64,000 nucleotides of DNA from Periconia sp. R9002 (lineage: Eukaryota > Ascomycota > Dothideomycetes > Pleosporales > Periconiaceae): positions 186,001 through 250,000 of the forward strand of contig JAMAHW010000008.1 in assembly GCA_023627715.1 (NCBI GenBank), in the 5' to 3' direction. Below, piece after piece: positions 46,944-58,800 of the stretch. The translations under genes and the position numbers were made by a program. The notes beneath the pieces were generated by a model. The model was not told the origin of the DNA, did not search any database, and saw only the letters and a program-made list of their open reading frames with translations. Within the stretch, counting starts at the first letter, position 1, and each line of letters starts with the position of its first letter.

Positions 46944-47725
46944 ACACATGTTCTTTCTGCTTCATTTCGCTTCTGTCCTTCTACCTTGGTTTAATTGTCC
47001 GCTTCTTAAGGTGGAGCTTTGGTCCACTATTCACTTCTCGCTCTCGCCTGTGCTGGCGATTGCAAGGCCGCGGCGCAAAGGCATTTGATTGCATAATGTT
47101 TTGAGGAGGGTTCATTCTATAAAAGATTTAATACGGCAGGATTTGCGTGCGACAAAACGATGATAATGTCATGCAGAAGCAATCAGAATACCCACACTCA
47201 TAGATATAATCCACGGGGCGTTATAAATGCAAAACTGGGGGATTTGACCTAAAGAGATCGCAACTTTGAAATACTTGTGTTCCGTGATTACCCGTGATTG
47301 TTGTCACCGAGTGCTTCTAAGACTGGTACATGGCGTAAGTAATGTGCCAGTCAGTTTTGGGGGGAAGGGTTTGCGTGGTGAGAGGGCGACCCAATTTCAT
47401 ATACCCTTTTCTTCTGGGGGGTTTCCGAGGTGTTTCCCAAACTCACTATGATGTTTTCGTGAACTAGAACTGGATGGTACCAATAAATCATCGATGAGGA
47501 TTTAATAATCAAAAGACAGGGTCCAATTTGGCTTCGGCGGTATCTTTCGCTGAGCCGCCGCCAAGTCTTTTCTCAGAAGAGCTTAGTCTAAGAGCTCAAC
47601 ATCTAACCTCCGAAAAAGTCTCCCGACAAGCAACAGAATCACTCCCACCAACCCAACCAGGCCATCGCCCGCCATCGGCCTCACTCTTCCTCCTCACTTC
47701 CATCCTTCGTATACAGGATCTCGCA
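46944..47725. other. intergenic, no supported gene
   Basis: About 780 bp with the ERG6 3' end and the promoter of the pyruvate dehydrogenase gene. An open frame runs into the gene start from 47528, but its upstream part lacks an ATG-led conserved sequence. Confidence 0.45.
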
Positions 47726-49152
47726 ATGGCTGCATCCAGGCTGTTCCGACCGGCCTCCCGTCTGCTGTCAGCTTCCCGCTCAGCACCCGTCTTCCGGCCC
47801 GCTCTTCGCACAACAGCTGCTGTCCCATCGATCGCGGGGAGGAGAGGATATGCGTCGGCTAACACCAAGGAAATGACGGTGCGAGAGGCTCTCAATGAGG
47901 CCATGGCTGAGGAGATGGAGGCCAACGAAAAGGTCTTCGTTCTTGGAGAGGAGGTTGCACAATACAACGGAGCGTACGTCTTCCGCAGCATAGCCAATTG
48001 GCCCATTGGAGATCCCAATGGCCCGGTCATGTGCCCATATTGTTCAAGTGTGACGATATGCCGCACATGGGGCAACAGACAGTTGGAAAACCTCGCGCTG
48101 ACAGCCCCGCAGATACAAGGTCACAAAAGGTCTTCTTGACCGTTTCGGTGAGAAGAGGGTAATTGACAGTCCCATTACTGAGTCTGGTTTTGCTGGACTT
48201 ACTGTCGGTGCTGCCTTGGCCGGTCTTCACCCTATTGTAAGGACACGCTGCAAATATCGAACTTTGATTATAACCTAACATGGTGTCAGTGCGAGTTCAT
48301 GACCTTCAACTTTGCCATGCAGGCTATCGATCAGATTATCAACTCCGCCGCCAAAACACACTACATGTCCGGAGGTATCCAGCCTTGCAACATCACTTTC
48401 CGTGGGCCAAACGGATTCGCTGCTGGTGTCGCCGCACAGCACTCACAGGACTACACCGCATGGTACGGCAGCATTCCTGGCCTGAAGGTCGTTGCTCCGT
48501 ACAGCTCAGAAGATGCCAAAGGTCTCCTAAAGGCTGCCATCCGTGATCCCAATCCCGTGGTCGTCTTGGAAAACGAGTGAGCACATCCGCAATCTACCAT
48601 TGGCATTCAAGCTGACAACCTATCAGGCTTCTCTATGGTCTCTCCTTCCCAATGAGCGAAGCTGCTCAAAAGGACGATTTCGTTATTCCCGTAAGTTGGA
48701 ATTATAAAACGTAGCACCGCAAATTTACTGACAGATAAACAAAGTTTGGCAAAGCCAAGATCGAGCGTCCCGGAAAAGATCTTACCATCGTGACTCTCTC
48801 CCGCTGTGTTGGCCAGTCCCTTGTTGCTGCCGAGCAGCTCAAGCAAAAGTATGGCGTTGAAGCCGAGGTCCTCAACTTGCGCTCAATCAAGCCAATGGAT
48901 GTCGAGGGTATTGTCAACTCGATCAAGAAGACCGGCAACTTGCTTGTCGTAGAGTCGGGCTTCCCTAGCTTTGGTGTCGCTTCCGAGATCATGGCTCTTG
49001 CTTGCGAATATGCCTTCGACTACCTCCAAGCGCCCCCCGCACGTGTCACAGGTGCGGAAGTACCAACACCGTATGCTCAGAAATTGGAGGAGATGAGCTT
49101 CCCTACTGAGGAGCTAATAACTCAATATGCTGCCAAGCTTTTGAGGGTGTAG
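47726..49152 (+). CDS. PDB1: pyruvate dehydrogenase E1 component subunit beta, mitochondrial
   Basis: Beta subunit of the thiamine-diphosphate-dependent E1 enzyme, which decarboxylates pyruvate in the mitochondrial matrix. 376 residues. Exons: 47726-47973, 48113-48236, 48290-48576, 48627-48690 and 48745-49152, total 1131 nt. The first 45 residues are Arg/Ser/Ala-rich without acidic residues, a matrix targeting peptide. Conserved blocks are [69 protein letters not shown] and [17 protein letters not shown]. Intron 1 is 139 nt, longer than the other three (50-54 nt); reading through it gives a stop after about 55 codons. Confidence 0.96.
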
Positions 49153-50875
49153 GTAGTCTGTATGTTGAAATAGTTGGAGAAAAGAGAAGGAACTTCCATG
49201 TGTATTAAAACCCCGGTGTTGCTTTAGAGATAATCATGAACTTTTTGTTATAGGGGGGCTTCTACGAGCAATATCTCGATGTACTAGATACAATGTTCAA
49301 TAGGAGACTGAGTTTGGATATACTTGTGGGTTTGCTTATAATACTGTGATTGGTAAGGCCTCTTGCTATGTGGTGTCTATTATCACACCTCTGTGAATAT
49401 TAGCACGTCTGTATGGGAGATATTGTCCACAAATTTCGGCGGTTTACATATACGTGTTGCCCATTATCCAGCAAGTGGTGACATACAAGCGAGTGCGATG
49501 TTGATGATACGGCAGGGTCTTACGCCACATCGTAAAGACATGGATGTTTCTATCAGGTCCGTTTGAACTTTGGGCCTAGAACAAGTGAACCCTTCAGCCA
49601 CGAGCTTGGAACGAGCTAATTTAACGATGGAAAAATGCTACCGAAGATAGCTTGATATAATCAAAGCTGAGAAATTACTTCTAACGAGGAAGCTACGTGC
49701 AGGTTAGAAATGGGGAGATCCGGTAGGACCTGACGTAGCACAATAACCACGTAGGATTAATTCTCCGCGGCGGTAGATGTCTAGAGCAACCGATCGTACG
49801 ACAGTCGTACCATTTTTGATGGCGCTATGTGGCTTCTGTATTGTGGTTTCGGTTACAAATGCTTGTTGAAGTCTGATTTACGAGTTTGGAGGAATGCAAG
49901 GACGAACTTGACCAAGTACGCTGCCACTGATACTGCGAGAAAGGCGCCTCGAAGTTCGATCTTTGTCACTTTACAATCAGAACCGGGATCGACAACAAAA
50001 TAGTGCTCTAGACGCCCGTCCCGGTACACAGAATTAGGGGACAGCCGTGATCAACAGCAGGGGTTTCATGCATCCACCACGTGGGTTTCCAAGCCACGGC
50101 GTGCCTGGAAGATATAGCATTTTGTTCTGAGGATACGTAAATTGCATTCGGTTACTGCTGAGGTTCGTATTTGCGACCCAAAAGAGAAAGCTTTGCGCTG
50201 TTATCGTACGACTTCTAATAGTCCTTCAGATAAGATCAATAGTATACGAAGTGGTATGGAAGAGTAATCCAGACGAACTCGTATGGGGATTCGGTGCAGT
50301 TGAGGTTGAGAGTGGGGTTGTAATACCAAGAGAATGTGAGACGAGGACGACAAGTCATGACGCTTTCTATTACTTCGGTGGCGCCTATAGAATCTTTGAA
50401 TACGACTTACCTGCCTCGCCTACTTACCAGCGTAATTGATATGATAATTTCATTGGTTCTTCGCCAATTTTCCATCACGTATTTACTAAAAGCAAAACCG
50501 AGGTAATATTCTAACTGTAAACACAATGGTCAATTTTAGGTAGTGAGGGTGTGTCGGCATGTACCTGTTGCCTGTGCCAGCAACTTTGCCATATAATTTA
50601 ACTAAAAGTTGTTAACACTATGAGATACCGTAGTTTATCATCCAAAACAGTTTACACTGTAGTCCCTATCAGTTCCTCAAGATTTAAAAGCACTGTCGCT
50701 CTCTTCCAAAATAATGTAGATTCCATCTCTACCAATATCCTAAATCAATCACCGCAGAAAATTTCATGACACGCATGCAGTGACAAGGCTAGTGGATCCC
50801 GGATATTCCATAAAATCCTTGAGCTGACATACTCCAATTGTTTCACAGAGAGAGAATACATTCACTGTTGAAGAC
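49153..50875. other. intergenic, no supported gene
   Basis: 1.7 kb, AT-richer than the flanks. Short frames at 49363-49566 and 50251-50439 have no recognisable content. It separates PDB1 from the F-box-like gene. No clear repeat seen. Confidence 0.45.
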
Positions 50876-52347
50876 ATGGTAGAAGAACCCTCCATACTGT
50901 TCAGTCTACCCATTGAGATACGAGGACAAATATACAACGATGTCCTCGCACAATCTTCGGAAACGCCGACACTACTACGAACGTGTCGCCAGATATGTAC
51001 AGAGTCACGAAGATACCTTTTCCGGCGACCCCTTAAATTCAACAGTCAATCAGACTTGTATGAGTGGCTTCGTAAAGCACCGCAAGAGTTCCTACCAGAG
51101 ATTACACAGATGTCTCTCGAGCTCCAAGATGTTGACCTGAGCCCTCTATTACTCCGTCCCGGTTCCTCTTTTGGCCGCCAGTCTCATACAGGTTAGTTCC
51201 GCCGGAGTACAAAGTAAACCACTACTTGGGTCAATCTGATTCTGTACTCGCAAATTTAGGTCCATCACTACATACATGGGATATTTACAGTAACGAGTTT
51301 AAAAGACTTCAAGCAGCCTTGAGAGCATTCCCGAATATTACAACATTCACTTTGCGAGCGATCTCGAATCAACAGTCACATCTGTACGATGATTTCCTCA
51401 AAAATGTGCTTCGGGAATTGGCTGCTATATCCCCAGATCTTGGAAGGATGCGTTTTGAGGGCTGCGTTCATCGACAGTGCTTCAGATTACTGCCGCTATT
51501 CAGCTCCTTGTCTTCGCTTTCGCTTGACAGTCATCTGGCATCAGAACCAGTGGAGACGGCTCAGGTATTGTCCAATCTCGGTCTAACAGATCTTTCCCTT
51601 TTCTCTCGACCTACGGTACCCACAACCTTGAACCATCAACACAGTAGGGTCAGTTTTTTTTTTCAGGGTACAACGTCACCACACTGCATGGCATGGCATG
51701 GTGTTGCAAGGCTTGGATCATCCATTGACTGTTGGGAATGAGCTGACTTTGTATCCGTGACTCTTAGGCAGCCCCAAACTTGCAGTTATTTAATACTCAC
51801 GAGCCATCACAAAGCACTTCGATACATGACCTATTACTAAACGCTGTGCAGATTCACTCAGTTCCGAACTAGCCTTTACCGCAACATTCCTAAACGCCTT
51901 CACAAGTCGAACGCTATCAAGCCTATGCATCTCTCAATCATACACACCATCCTCAGACATCCTAGATGCCCTCCAATACTTCATGAATATAAACAGATCG
52001 ATGAGGCGGCTTGAACTCGATTGGCCTAATCTTAGCCCTGACACCATACGGCGCTACGCTTCATGCGATAGTACCTTGAAATGCCTGTGGATTAGAGCGA
52101 CGGATCGACTATGCGCCTTCGACATTTTTCGGATAATCAATGAGGAGAAGCAGAGCGGACATTTGGAGAATTTGGAGGAACTGGTCGTTCTACGAGCATG
52201 GCAAGATGTTATGCAGATACACGCAAACAATGTTGAAGATTACACGTTCACAAATCATACTGTAAGTATGGATCTTCAGAATCTCCGTATTGTCAATAGG
52301 CTCTTTGTAATATTATCTGACTACAGACATGCTTGCCTAACGAGTGA
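50876..52347 (+). CDS. F-box-like protein
   Basis: 376 residues from exons 50876-51191, 51260-51643, 51852-52261 and 52327-52347 (1131 nt). The N-terminus ILFSLPIEIRGQIYNDVLAQ followed by LLRTCRQICTESRRYLFR matches the divergent F-box-like motif common in large fungal families, which recruit targets to SCF ubiquitin ligases. The rest has leucine-rich, repeat-like segments (FPNITTFTLRAIS, LSSLSLDSHLAS, MRRLELDWPNLS). Intron 2 is long (208 nt) and its donor GTAGGG is weak, so that junction is the least certain. Intron 3 leaves a final exon of only seven codons; without splicing the protein would end about 23 residues later. Target unknown. Confidence 0.7.
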
Positions 52348-53341
52348 ATAATCTGCTCATAATTTGCTGACCAGTGCGTAGAAAGAATTGAGTTCTACTG
52401 AAGTAGAATCATCGAAGTTGGTTTTCGTAAAGGATCGTCTCCGTGCTCTTGGTGTGAGAGTCGCGTGGTGTACGAAGGCAGAAAATTGTACCTACACAAC
52501 CACACCGGATAGATCCGTTCGGGGGTTATTATTGTTTTAACGATGTAATGTCTAGTCAGAATTGCTGCCAACCGCCAGTATGGAAAATAATTAGTGACAA
52601 ATAACGCATTGCATTATGGTCAGAAAAACTCGTACGTGATGGTGATCACATACATAGCAAACATACTAACTACAATAGAACTTCACAAAGAACGCATAAA
52701 TAAAACAAATCATAAGCAGGTGCACACTGTCGAGCGCTGTTTCCTGCCAATGAGAATTTCAAAGACTAATGTACAGCGATAACTGTATCGGCGAATTTTT
52801 CTGTCTTTTTCCTGTGGTTTATTTGGACTCTGTGGAAGAAATATGGTTAAATATATTTCCAAACGGTGAAGTTATCGCCAGCAGACACTTGCATTTCGTA
52901 AATTTACCACATTGGTGTTATTGCGCGGATACATGTGTACATGTACATCGATATTTACGTAGGATGGTAGATCACCCCTCCCTCATCATGCCACGTGACC
53001 GTGACGATCGTCAGATTACCTCAGACAATTGAGTTCCGAAGCGACACGAACAAACAAGTGGCTGCACTTTTTGTAACCCAACCATTTCCCTTCATTTTTC
53101 ATTTAATTTCGTTCTCCACGGCGACTGCAGCCCTCTGCCGACTTTCATCGTCAAACGTTTGCTCACAACATCCTCGGTCAAGATACCATCTGTCCACATC
53201 TCCTAGCTACTTCGCTGTGGTAGACTAAATCGGACACCGCCTAGGCTCCCACACACCCCTCCACGGAAAGCTACATTCATTTCGTCGCCATAAGCAGCTT
53301 GTCAAAACCTACCGAAACAAGTCTGCATTTCATAGGGCACA
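52348..53341. other. intergenic, no supported gene
   Basis: About 1 kb, AT-rich in its first half. The last 350 bp should hold the YIP1 promoter and leader. No gene or repeat seen. Confidence 0.45.
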
Positions 53342-54542
53342 ATGGCCCAGTACGGTTACGGACAAAACCCACAATACGGCGGCAATCCAGGCGGCGCACA
53401 GAACCTCCAATTCTACTCCTCCTCGTTTTCGAACCAGCCTGTCTCTGGGCATTCTACACCATTCCAAGCAAATTATGGGGCACCGCAATCACAGGCATAT
53501 CCATCACAGTATGGGGCAGGGTTCTCGGCACCGGGTGTGAGTGGGCAGATGGGAGTGGGAGCTTCTGGATTGAGGACAGGCTGGCTCGCAGCATTTGGTA
53601 CTGAAGGGTATGTAAGGAATATAGGTTGTAATTTATGTCACATGCTAACTAGAACAGATACGAGGGCGAACCGCCGCTACGTAAGCTCATGCGCAATAGG
53701 ATTGTCCCGACCGAGACTGACGAAGCATAGTGGAAGAATTGGGCGTCAACTTTAGCCATATCAAGATGAAGGTTCGTTAAGGAAGTGGCATGTTTCGTAA
53801 CTGGCGATTAATTTGCGACTAGACTCTTGCGGTTCTGAACCCTTTCGGTCGGATCGACCAGCACCTTATGGACGATAGCGATATCGCGGGACCGATCCTC
53901 TTCTTTTTCATATTTGGTACATCGTTGCTGGTACGCTTGCACTCCGCTGGGTTGAGTGAATAGAACTAAGATATCATAGCTTTCCGGCAAGCTTCACTTC
54001 GGATATATATACGGCAAGTCACCTCTACTCAAGCCTATGCGCTCCGCTAACGCTTGATGCAGGTCTTGCGGTTTTGGGAACTGCTCTACTTCACACAATT
54101 CTCTCGCTCATGTCACCACCCCTAAGTCCGAATGAATTGGCTGCTAGCCAAGACCACGGCCAACGAGGAAGCTCGCACTTCTCGTCCTCGTTAACATACC
54201 CGCGGTCTGCGTCAGTGTTGGGATATTGTCTCCTGCCCCTTGTACTGGTTGCGGCCTTAGGAATAGCTATTCCATTGGATGGATATTTCGGATACTCGTT
54301 GACAAGCTTGGCTATCATTTGGTGCTCTTACTCTTCTAGCTCCATGTTTACGATCGTTGGTGAGTATTCCGTCCCTCACAAGTTGGAAGTTCAGAATTTA
54401 ACTTTCTACAGGTCGAATGTCATCAATGAGAGGACTTGTAGCATATCCTATGGTTCTGTTCTACGGAAGTTTTGGTATTATGGCCATTTTTAGTTCTAGG
54501 GGAACAGGTCAATTGGCGAAAGCAACAACAAACGCAGCATAA
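53342..54542 (+). CDS. YIP1: Yip1, Rab-interacting ER/Golgi membrane protein
   Basis: Five-helix membrane protein that binds Ypt1/Ypt31-type GTPases and supports ER-to-Golgi vesicle formation. 299 residues. Seven exons: 53342-53607, 53658-53680 (23 nt), 53731-53771, 53823-53930, 53980-54013 (34 nt), 54063-54359 and 54412-54542, total 900 nt. The cytosolic N-terminus is Gly/Gln/Tyr-rich. Hallmarks are EPPLLEELGVNFSHI, TLAVLNPFGRID, MDDSDIAGPILFF, SGKLHFGYIYG, SVLGYCLLPLVL and LVAYPMVLFYG. The fifth intron uses a GC donor (ACG|GCAAGT). Intron density is much higher than in neighbouring genes. Confidence 0.95.
54014..54062 (+). other. GC-AG intron in YIP1
   Basis: Donor GCAAGT at 54014 and acceptor GATGCAG ending at 54062. 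It joins TAC G to GT CTT inside the conserved GYIYGLAVLG. No GT donor nearby restores the frame and motif. Confidence 0.85.
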
Positions 54543-54899
54543 GAATGGCTCCTAAGAGCTTTGCGCATTTGGAATGATGGAACTGTAAGGATTGTGGAGG
54601 TTGTACGGATGAATGATATGAGCAAGAACGTAAAATATATTTCAAGCTGAAAATTCCGTGACTTGAACGGTAGCATTCACGGCTACTTTTTGATGCTATG
54701 GTGACCAATCACGAAGGAGTGGATAGTAGATTACCGATCTGATAAGATTTGATAATGACGACGGGACCTACATCCTGGATTATCCCAAAAACTTCTCCCC
54801 CGAGACTCCCCGACTCCCGCCATCCACCTTCCACGAATTTCTTGTAATAACACTTCTACCTGTTTAATCACTTTTACTTTTTCAAACCATATCGCAAAC
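54543..54899. promoter_or_regulatory. promoter region of the heme lyase gene
   Basis: 357 bp between the YIP1 stop and the next start on the same strand. The part just upstream of the ATG is CT-rich. No further gene. Confidence 0.4.
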
Positions 54900-55998
54900 A
54901 TGGGCTGGTTCTGGGCAGACACTGCTGCACCCTCGACGCCAGTGGCACCACATCCGATGCCTTTGGGAGATGCGAAGCCTCCTGTACGATTTACAACCTC
55001 TATTCATTAGTTCTCTCATCTAACGATATCACCAGCCTTCCTGTCCTATGCACAACAAAACCACACTACCCCCAAGCCGTGTGCCTGCAAGCTCTTCCAC
55101 ACCACAGGGCGCATGTCCCTACGTCCCCCCCGACAATGCGGCGACATCATCATCCACTACCACCCCCGAGCCAGCGTCATTGAAACCTAGTCTGCTCTCC
55201 CGCCTGAACCCGCTGAACAACATGCCCTTTGACCTCTCCAATTCACGCGCCGCAAACCAAACTCAAGCCCTCCCTCTTTCCCGTGAAGCCTCCACTATCC
55301 CAAAAGCCGACGGCTCGCTCTGGGAGTACCCGTCGCCACAGCAGATGTATAACGCCATGCTACGCAAAGGGTACGAAGATACCCCCGTTGACGCTGTAGA
55401 AAGCATGGTTTCAGTCCACAACTTCCTCAACGAAGGCGCGTGGGCGGAGATTATGGGATGGGAGAGGCGCTTCAGCCGGGGGATTGGCGCAGGCTATCAG
55501 ATCTGCAAGCGGGGCGAGGAGAATGCAAATGAGACGCTGGGGACACCGGATCCATTCGATACGACGACATGGAAGGACAAGGAGGTCCCGCCACCTAAGT
55601 TGTTGCGCTTCACGGGACGTCCGACAGAACCTACACCCAAGTCGCAGATGCTGCAGTGGCTTTCGTGGGCGTGGCCCGCTCAGTACGGCACGCCGCCGCC
55701 GTTTGATCGCCACGATTGGTTCGTCGAGCGCCATGGTCCCGAGGGTGCATCCCAGGTCGTCCGCTATGTGATTGACTACTACGAGGGCGAACCTGAAGCT
55801 ACGGGCGAGCCGGTCTTCTATCTCGATGTCAGGCCTGCGATTGATGGTCCCAAGGGCGCGGCGGAGAGGGTGGTTAGATGGGGCACCGATGTTTGGTGGA
55901 GAGCGAGCGGCGGTGTTGTGAGGGAGGTCAAGAAGCTCGAGGCAGAGAGGAAGAAGAAAGAGGAGGAGATGATGGCGAACAGCCGCAGGTACAATTGA
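54900..55998 (+). CDS. CYC3: holocytochrome c synthase (cytochrome c heme lyase)
   Basis: Intermembrane-space enzyme of mitochondria that attaches heme to the two cysteines of apocytochrome c. 348 residues from exons 54900-54983 and 55036-55998. Two heme-regulatory CP motifs are visible near the N-terminus (PSCPMHNK and GACPYVPP). Conserved blocks are SLWEYPSPQQMYNAMLRKG, VVSVHN-type MVSVHNFLNEGAWAEI, LLRFTGRPTEPTPKSQ, FDRHDWFVERHG and VRYVIDYYEG, with FYLDVRPAID. The C-terminus ends in a charged helix. Complete and apparently functional. Confidence 0.95.
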
Positions 55999-57821
55999 AG
56001 AGCTCACGATGAAGATGAAACGCTTTCTTCTCTCCCTTCGATTTCTTTGACCAAGTCATGAAATGGTGGTAGGGAGAGAAGGCATTCGACATATACACAT
56101 GATTCGGAACGTTCGATACGGGTAATAAGAGAAGGAACACTCATTCCACTCACACACACGGCGTTATTTTTGAGAGCGAAAGCGGGATCCAAGCAAGAAC
56201 AACAAAAAATTTAGGGGTAATTTGGTCGCTTCATCTCATGTGGATTCATACTGTAGTATATATTTATCATTTCGCGAAGGAAGCCGGGGCGAGGAGGACT
56301 TGGGGAATTTCTCTTTCTTCTCTGTCCTGTTTAACAGTTCTATGTATTGCTTATCTTATTTTACCAGTCTCATCTTTGTGAGAATTTTTCTTGTATCAAA
56401 CTATACATGTATTCTACTATCATTTCTTCAGTCCACCATGGTTGACGAGCAAACAAATACTCTTCTCACCTACCTCTATTCCTCCCATTGAACCCCCCCT
56501 CCCTCCTCCTTTTTTTATGCTCAAGTGCTGCGATTTAGCGGCTTTGCAATTGCTTGAGTGTTTGCCACCCAATAAACACACGCTACCATTCCTAGTAACA
56601 TGCCGGCTCAGTCATTGTTATCAAATGTTAGACAAGGGAATATGAAGGAGGGAGGGGAAACCCCCTCTCCCCTTTCCCCTTCATCAGACCACCCCAAGAC
56701 CCTGTCTTGTCCGTCTACCCACACGCCTCTTGCAGATGCATATGTAAACAAAACATCAATCGATCGGAGCTGAAGAGCTGACTGGTCGAAAACGGACCGA
56801 CCCGAACGAATACCCGATTCATCAACCATTCCATGATTACTCACCCCACCCCCCAGCCCTTAATAAGATATTAATCAACATCTGAATCATGCATGCCACC
56901 ACCATCACCGAGCGTTTGCTTGCTTCTAATTTTAACTCCGCCGCTCGCCGCTAGATTGAATGATTTGTGATACTTTATTTCCTTGTTTTTGTTTTTTTTT
57001 TTCGGTTCAGCGCTACACAAAGAGAAATGACGTGCATGCATGATTGGTGAGGTATTGAGTAACCATATCTCAGCACGCGCCAGGGGGGATGTGATTACCT
57101 GATCCCCCTGAAAGAATAAAAATTACCCCAAAAGGAATATGAGCTTGCTTACGTGTAAAACGATGCGGCACAAAGAATGACCTTGGGAGGAAACTGGTCT
57201 ACCTTGATGAATGCTTTTCCTATTTTGGGTGGTACTTGGAAAGTCATCGTACCGTTACACCAACTAGCCCATACCCACCGCCGCGGCAGACGTGACTACG
57301 TTTGTGGAGTGTAAAGGAAATGGCTACCTGATAAATGTACAAGGACACAACTAACGTCTCCGTGATGAAAAGAGAACCAGAAAAACAGACACCCTGTAAA
57401 GCGGTATTTCGACAGCGTCATGGCCGCGCTTAGTCTCCCACTTCTCCTTTCAAAAACAAGCAAACAGGCCTATATCCCGCGAATGTTCCTTCTCTCCCCC
57501 GGGGCACCGAAAAACAAAAAAAAGGTTGGATATGATAAACCGTGAACAGAAACGCCATTCGGAAAAGTAGGGAACTCGAAGCTAGTCGCGGCTCCGATTT
57601 TGGGAGCATGCATGAAATCGTGACAAACACAGAGGAAACCCGTCATAAGTAACCTTTGAGTGTTGGGAACAGAGACTGGTAATACATCAACATCGTACGC
57701 CTAGCACCCACGGCGTAAGATGTTTAGTCTCGGGTATTAAGAATTACGTTATTAACAACGTGAAATGGGGCACCGTTGGTTATAAGCCGGTAGTATCTAT
57801 GGCTTGTGCACCTATTTGTTT
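55999..57821. other. intergenic between convergent genes
   Basis: 1.8 kb with the 3' flanks of the heme lyase and bZIP genes. T-rich and A-rich runs occur (for example around 56990-57005 and 57510-57525). Several short frames lack any family features. No RNA gene recognised. Confidence 0.45.
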
Positions 57822-58800
57822 TTAGTCTTGGCGGAGGGCTGGAGGTGAATAAAAGTGCTGACCTTGCACGGGTGACTCGGTCTTCTGGCGCTTGTCTGCA
57901 TATTCGCCTGCAACAAGTGAGCTATCGATGGAGTGCTTGCCGTTGCTGGATGGGCCATGCTGGGCGGCGGCAGCAGCTTGTGCAGCCATTTGCAATTCTC
58001 CAATCTGGCGCTCCGAAAGTCCACTGTCATTGTGGTTCGGGTTCTGCTGAGGAGGCTGTGATTGCTCCGGTTGAGGCTGTTGATATGACTGAGGCAAGTT
58101 GGCGTGTTCGCCAGGGTTACGTGAGAGGTCAACACCAGCAGGAGCGGGAGGAATCTCGCCCTGGGTTTCGAGCAGTCGCGACTGAAGGTTAATGATGTAG
58201 TCACGGAGCTGGTAGTTCTCTGTCTGGAGAGTCTTGTACAGCTCTAGCAGATGTTCAGACTCCTTGACTTTATCGTTCAAGTGTCGAATATGCTCCTCCT
58301 TGCGCTGGCGAAAAGCACGCTACGGCGGCAAGTCAATAAAGGGTTCAAAGACCAGCGGTATCACGTTGGTCGTGACTTACCTGGGCAGCTCTATTCTGGG
58401 CAGCACGCTTGGAGGTGGATAGCTCTCGACGTCCTTTTCTGTGGTCGCCCATGTCGGCCTGGGGAGCTTCACCCTGGCTCATGCTGTACTGGGGACCGGC
58501 GATCTGAGGATCAATGGCGTGCTGCTGTTGGGGAGAGTGCTGTTGAACAGGATGCTGTTGGAGAGGAGGGGCCGGAGGTGCAGAAGACTGGCCAGCACCA
58601 GCAGCAAGCAGATGCTCTCTTAAGCCTGAGTCGCGGGTGTTAGTAATCAGAGGGCATGCGAAGGAATTCGGACGGCGGAGTGAAGATGAGGGAATGACTA
58701 ACTCATTTCAATGGGCTTGGGAGAGTCCTTAATACAGTCAGCATCGGGGATAAGTCAGCGGTGGAAACAGAAACGAGCTTACCTGAGCAGGTTGCTGCAT
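57822..58800 (-). CDS. kapC: KapC-type bZIP transcription factor
   Basis: Nuclear bZIP regulator, 261 residues. Exons: 58800-58783 (18 nt), 58727-58703 (25 nt), 58625-58381 and 58319-57822, total 786 nt. The basic region STSKRAAQNRAAQ|RAFRQRK spans the exon 3/4 boundary at residue 96/97 and is of the Yap/PAP1 type. The zipper continues HIRHLNDKVKESEHLLEL, then the strongly KapC-like TENYQLRDYIINLQSRLLE. The N-terminus and C-terminus are Gln/Pro/Ala-rich. KapC-type factors are conserved in filamentous ascomycetes and linked to stress and secondary metabolism. The two tiny first exons are supported by frame and splice signals but not by strong conservation, so the exact N-terminus is less certain. 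Confidence 0.88.

Noticed and set aside
50251..50439. 62-codon open frame between PDB1 and the F-box-like gene
   Set aside because: No motif, no partner exons, AT-rich surroundings.
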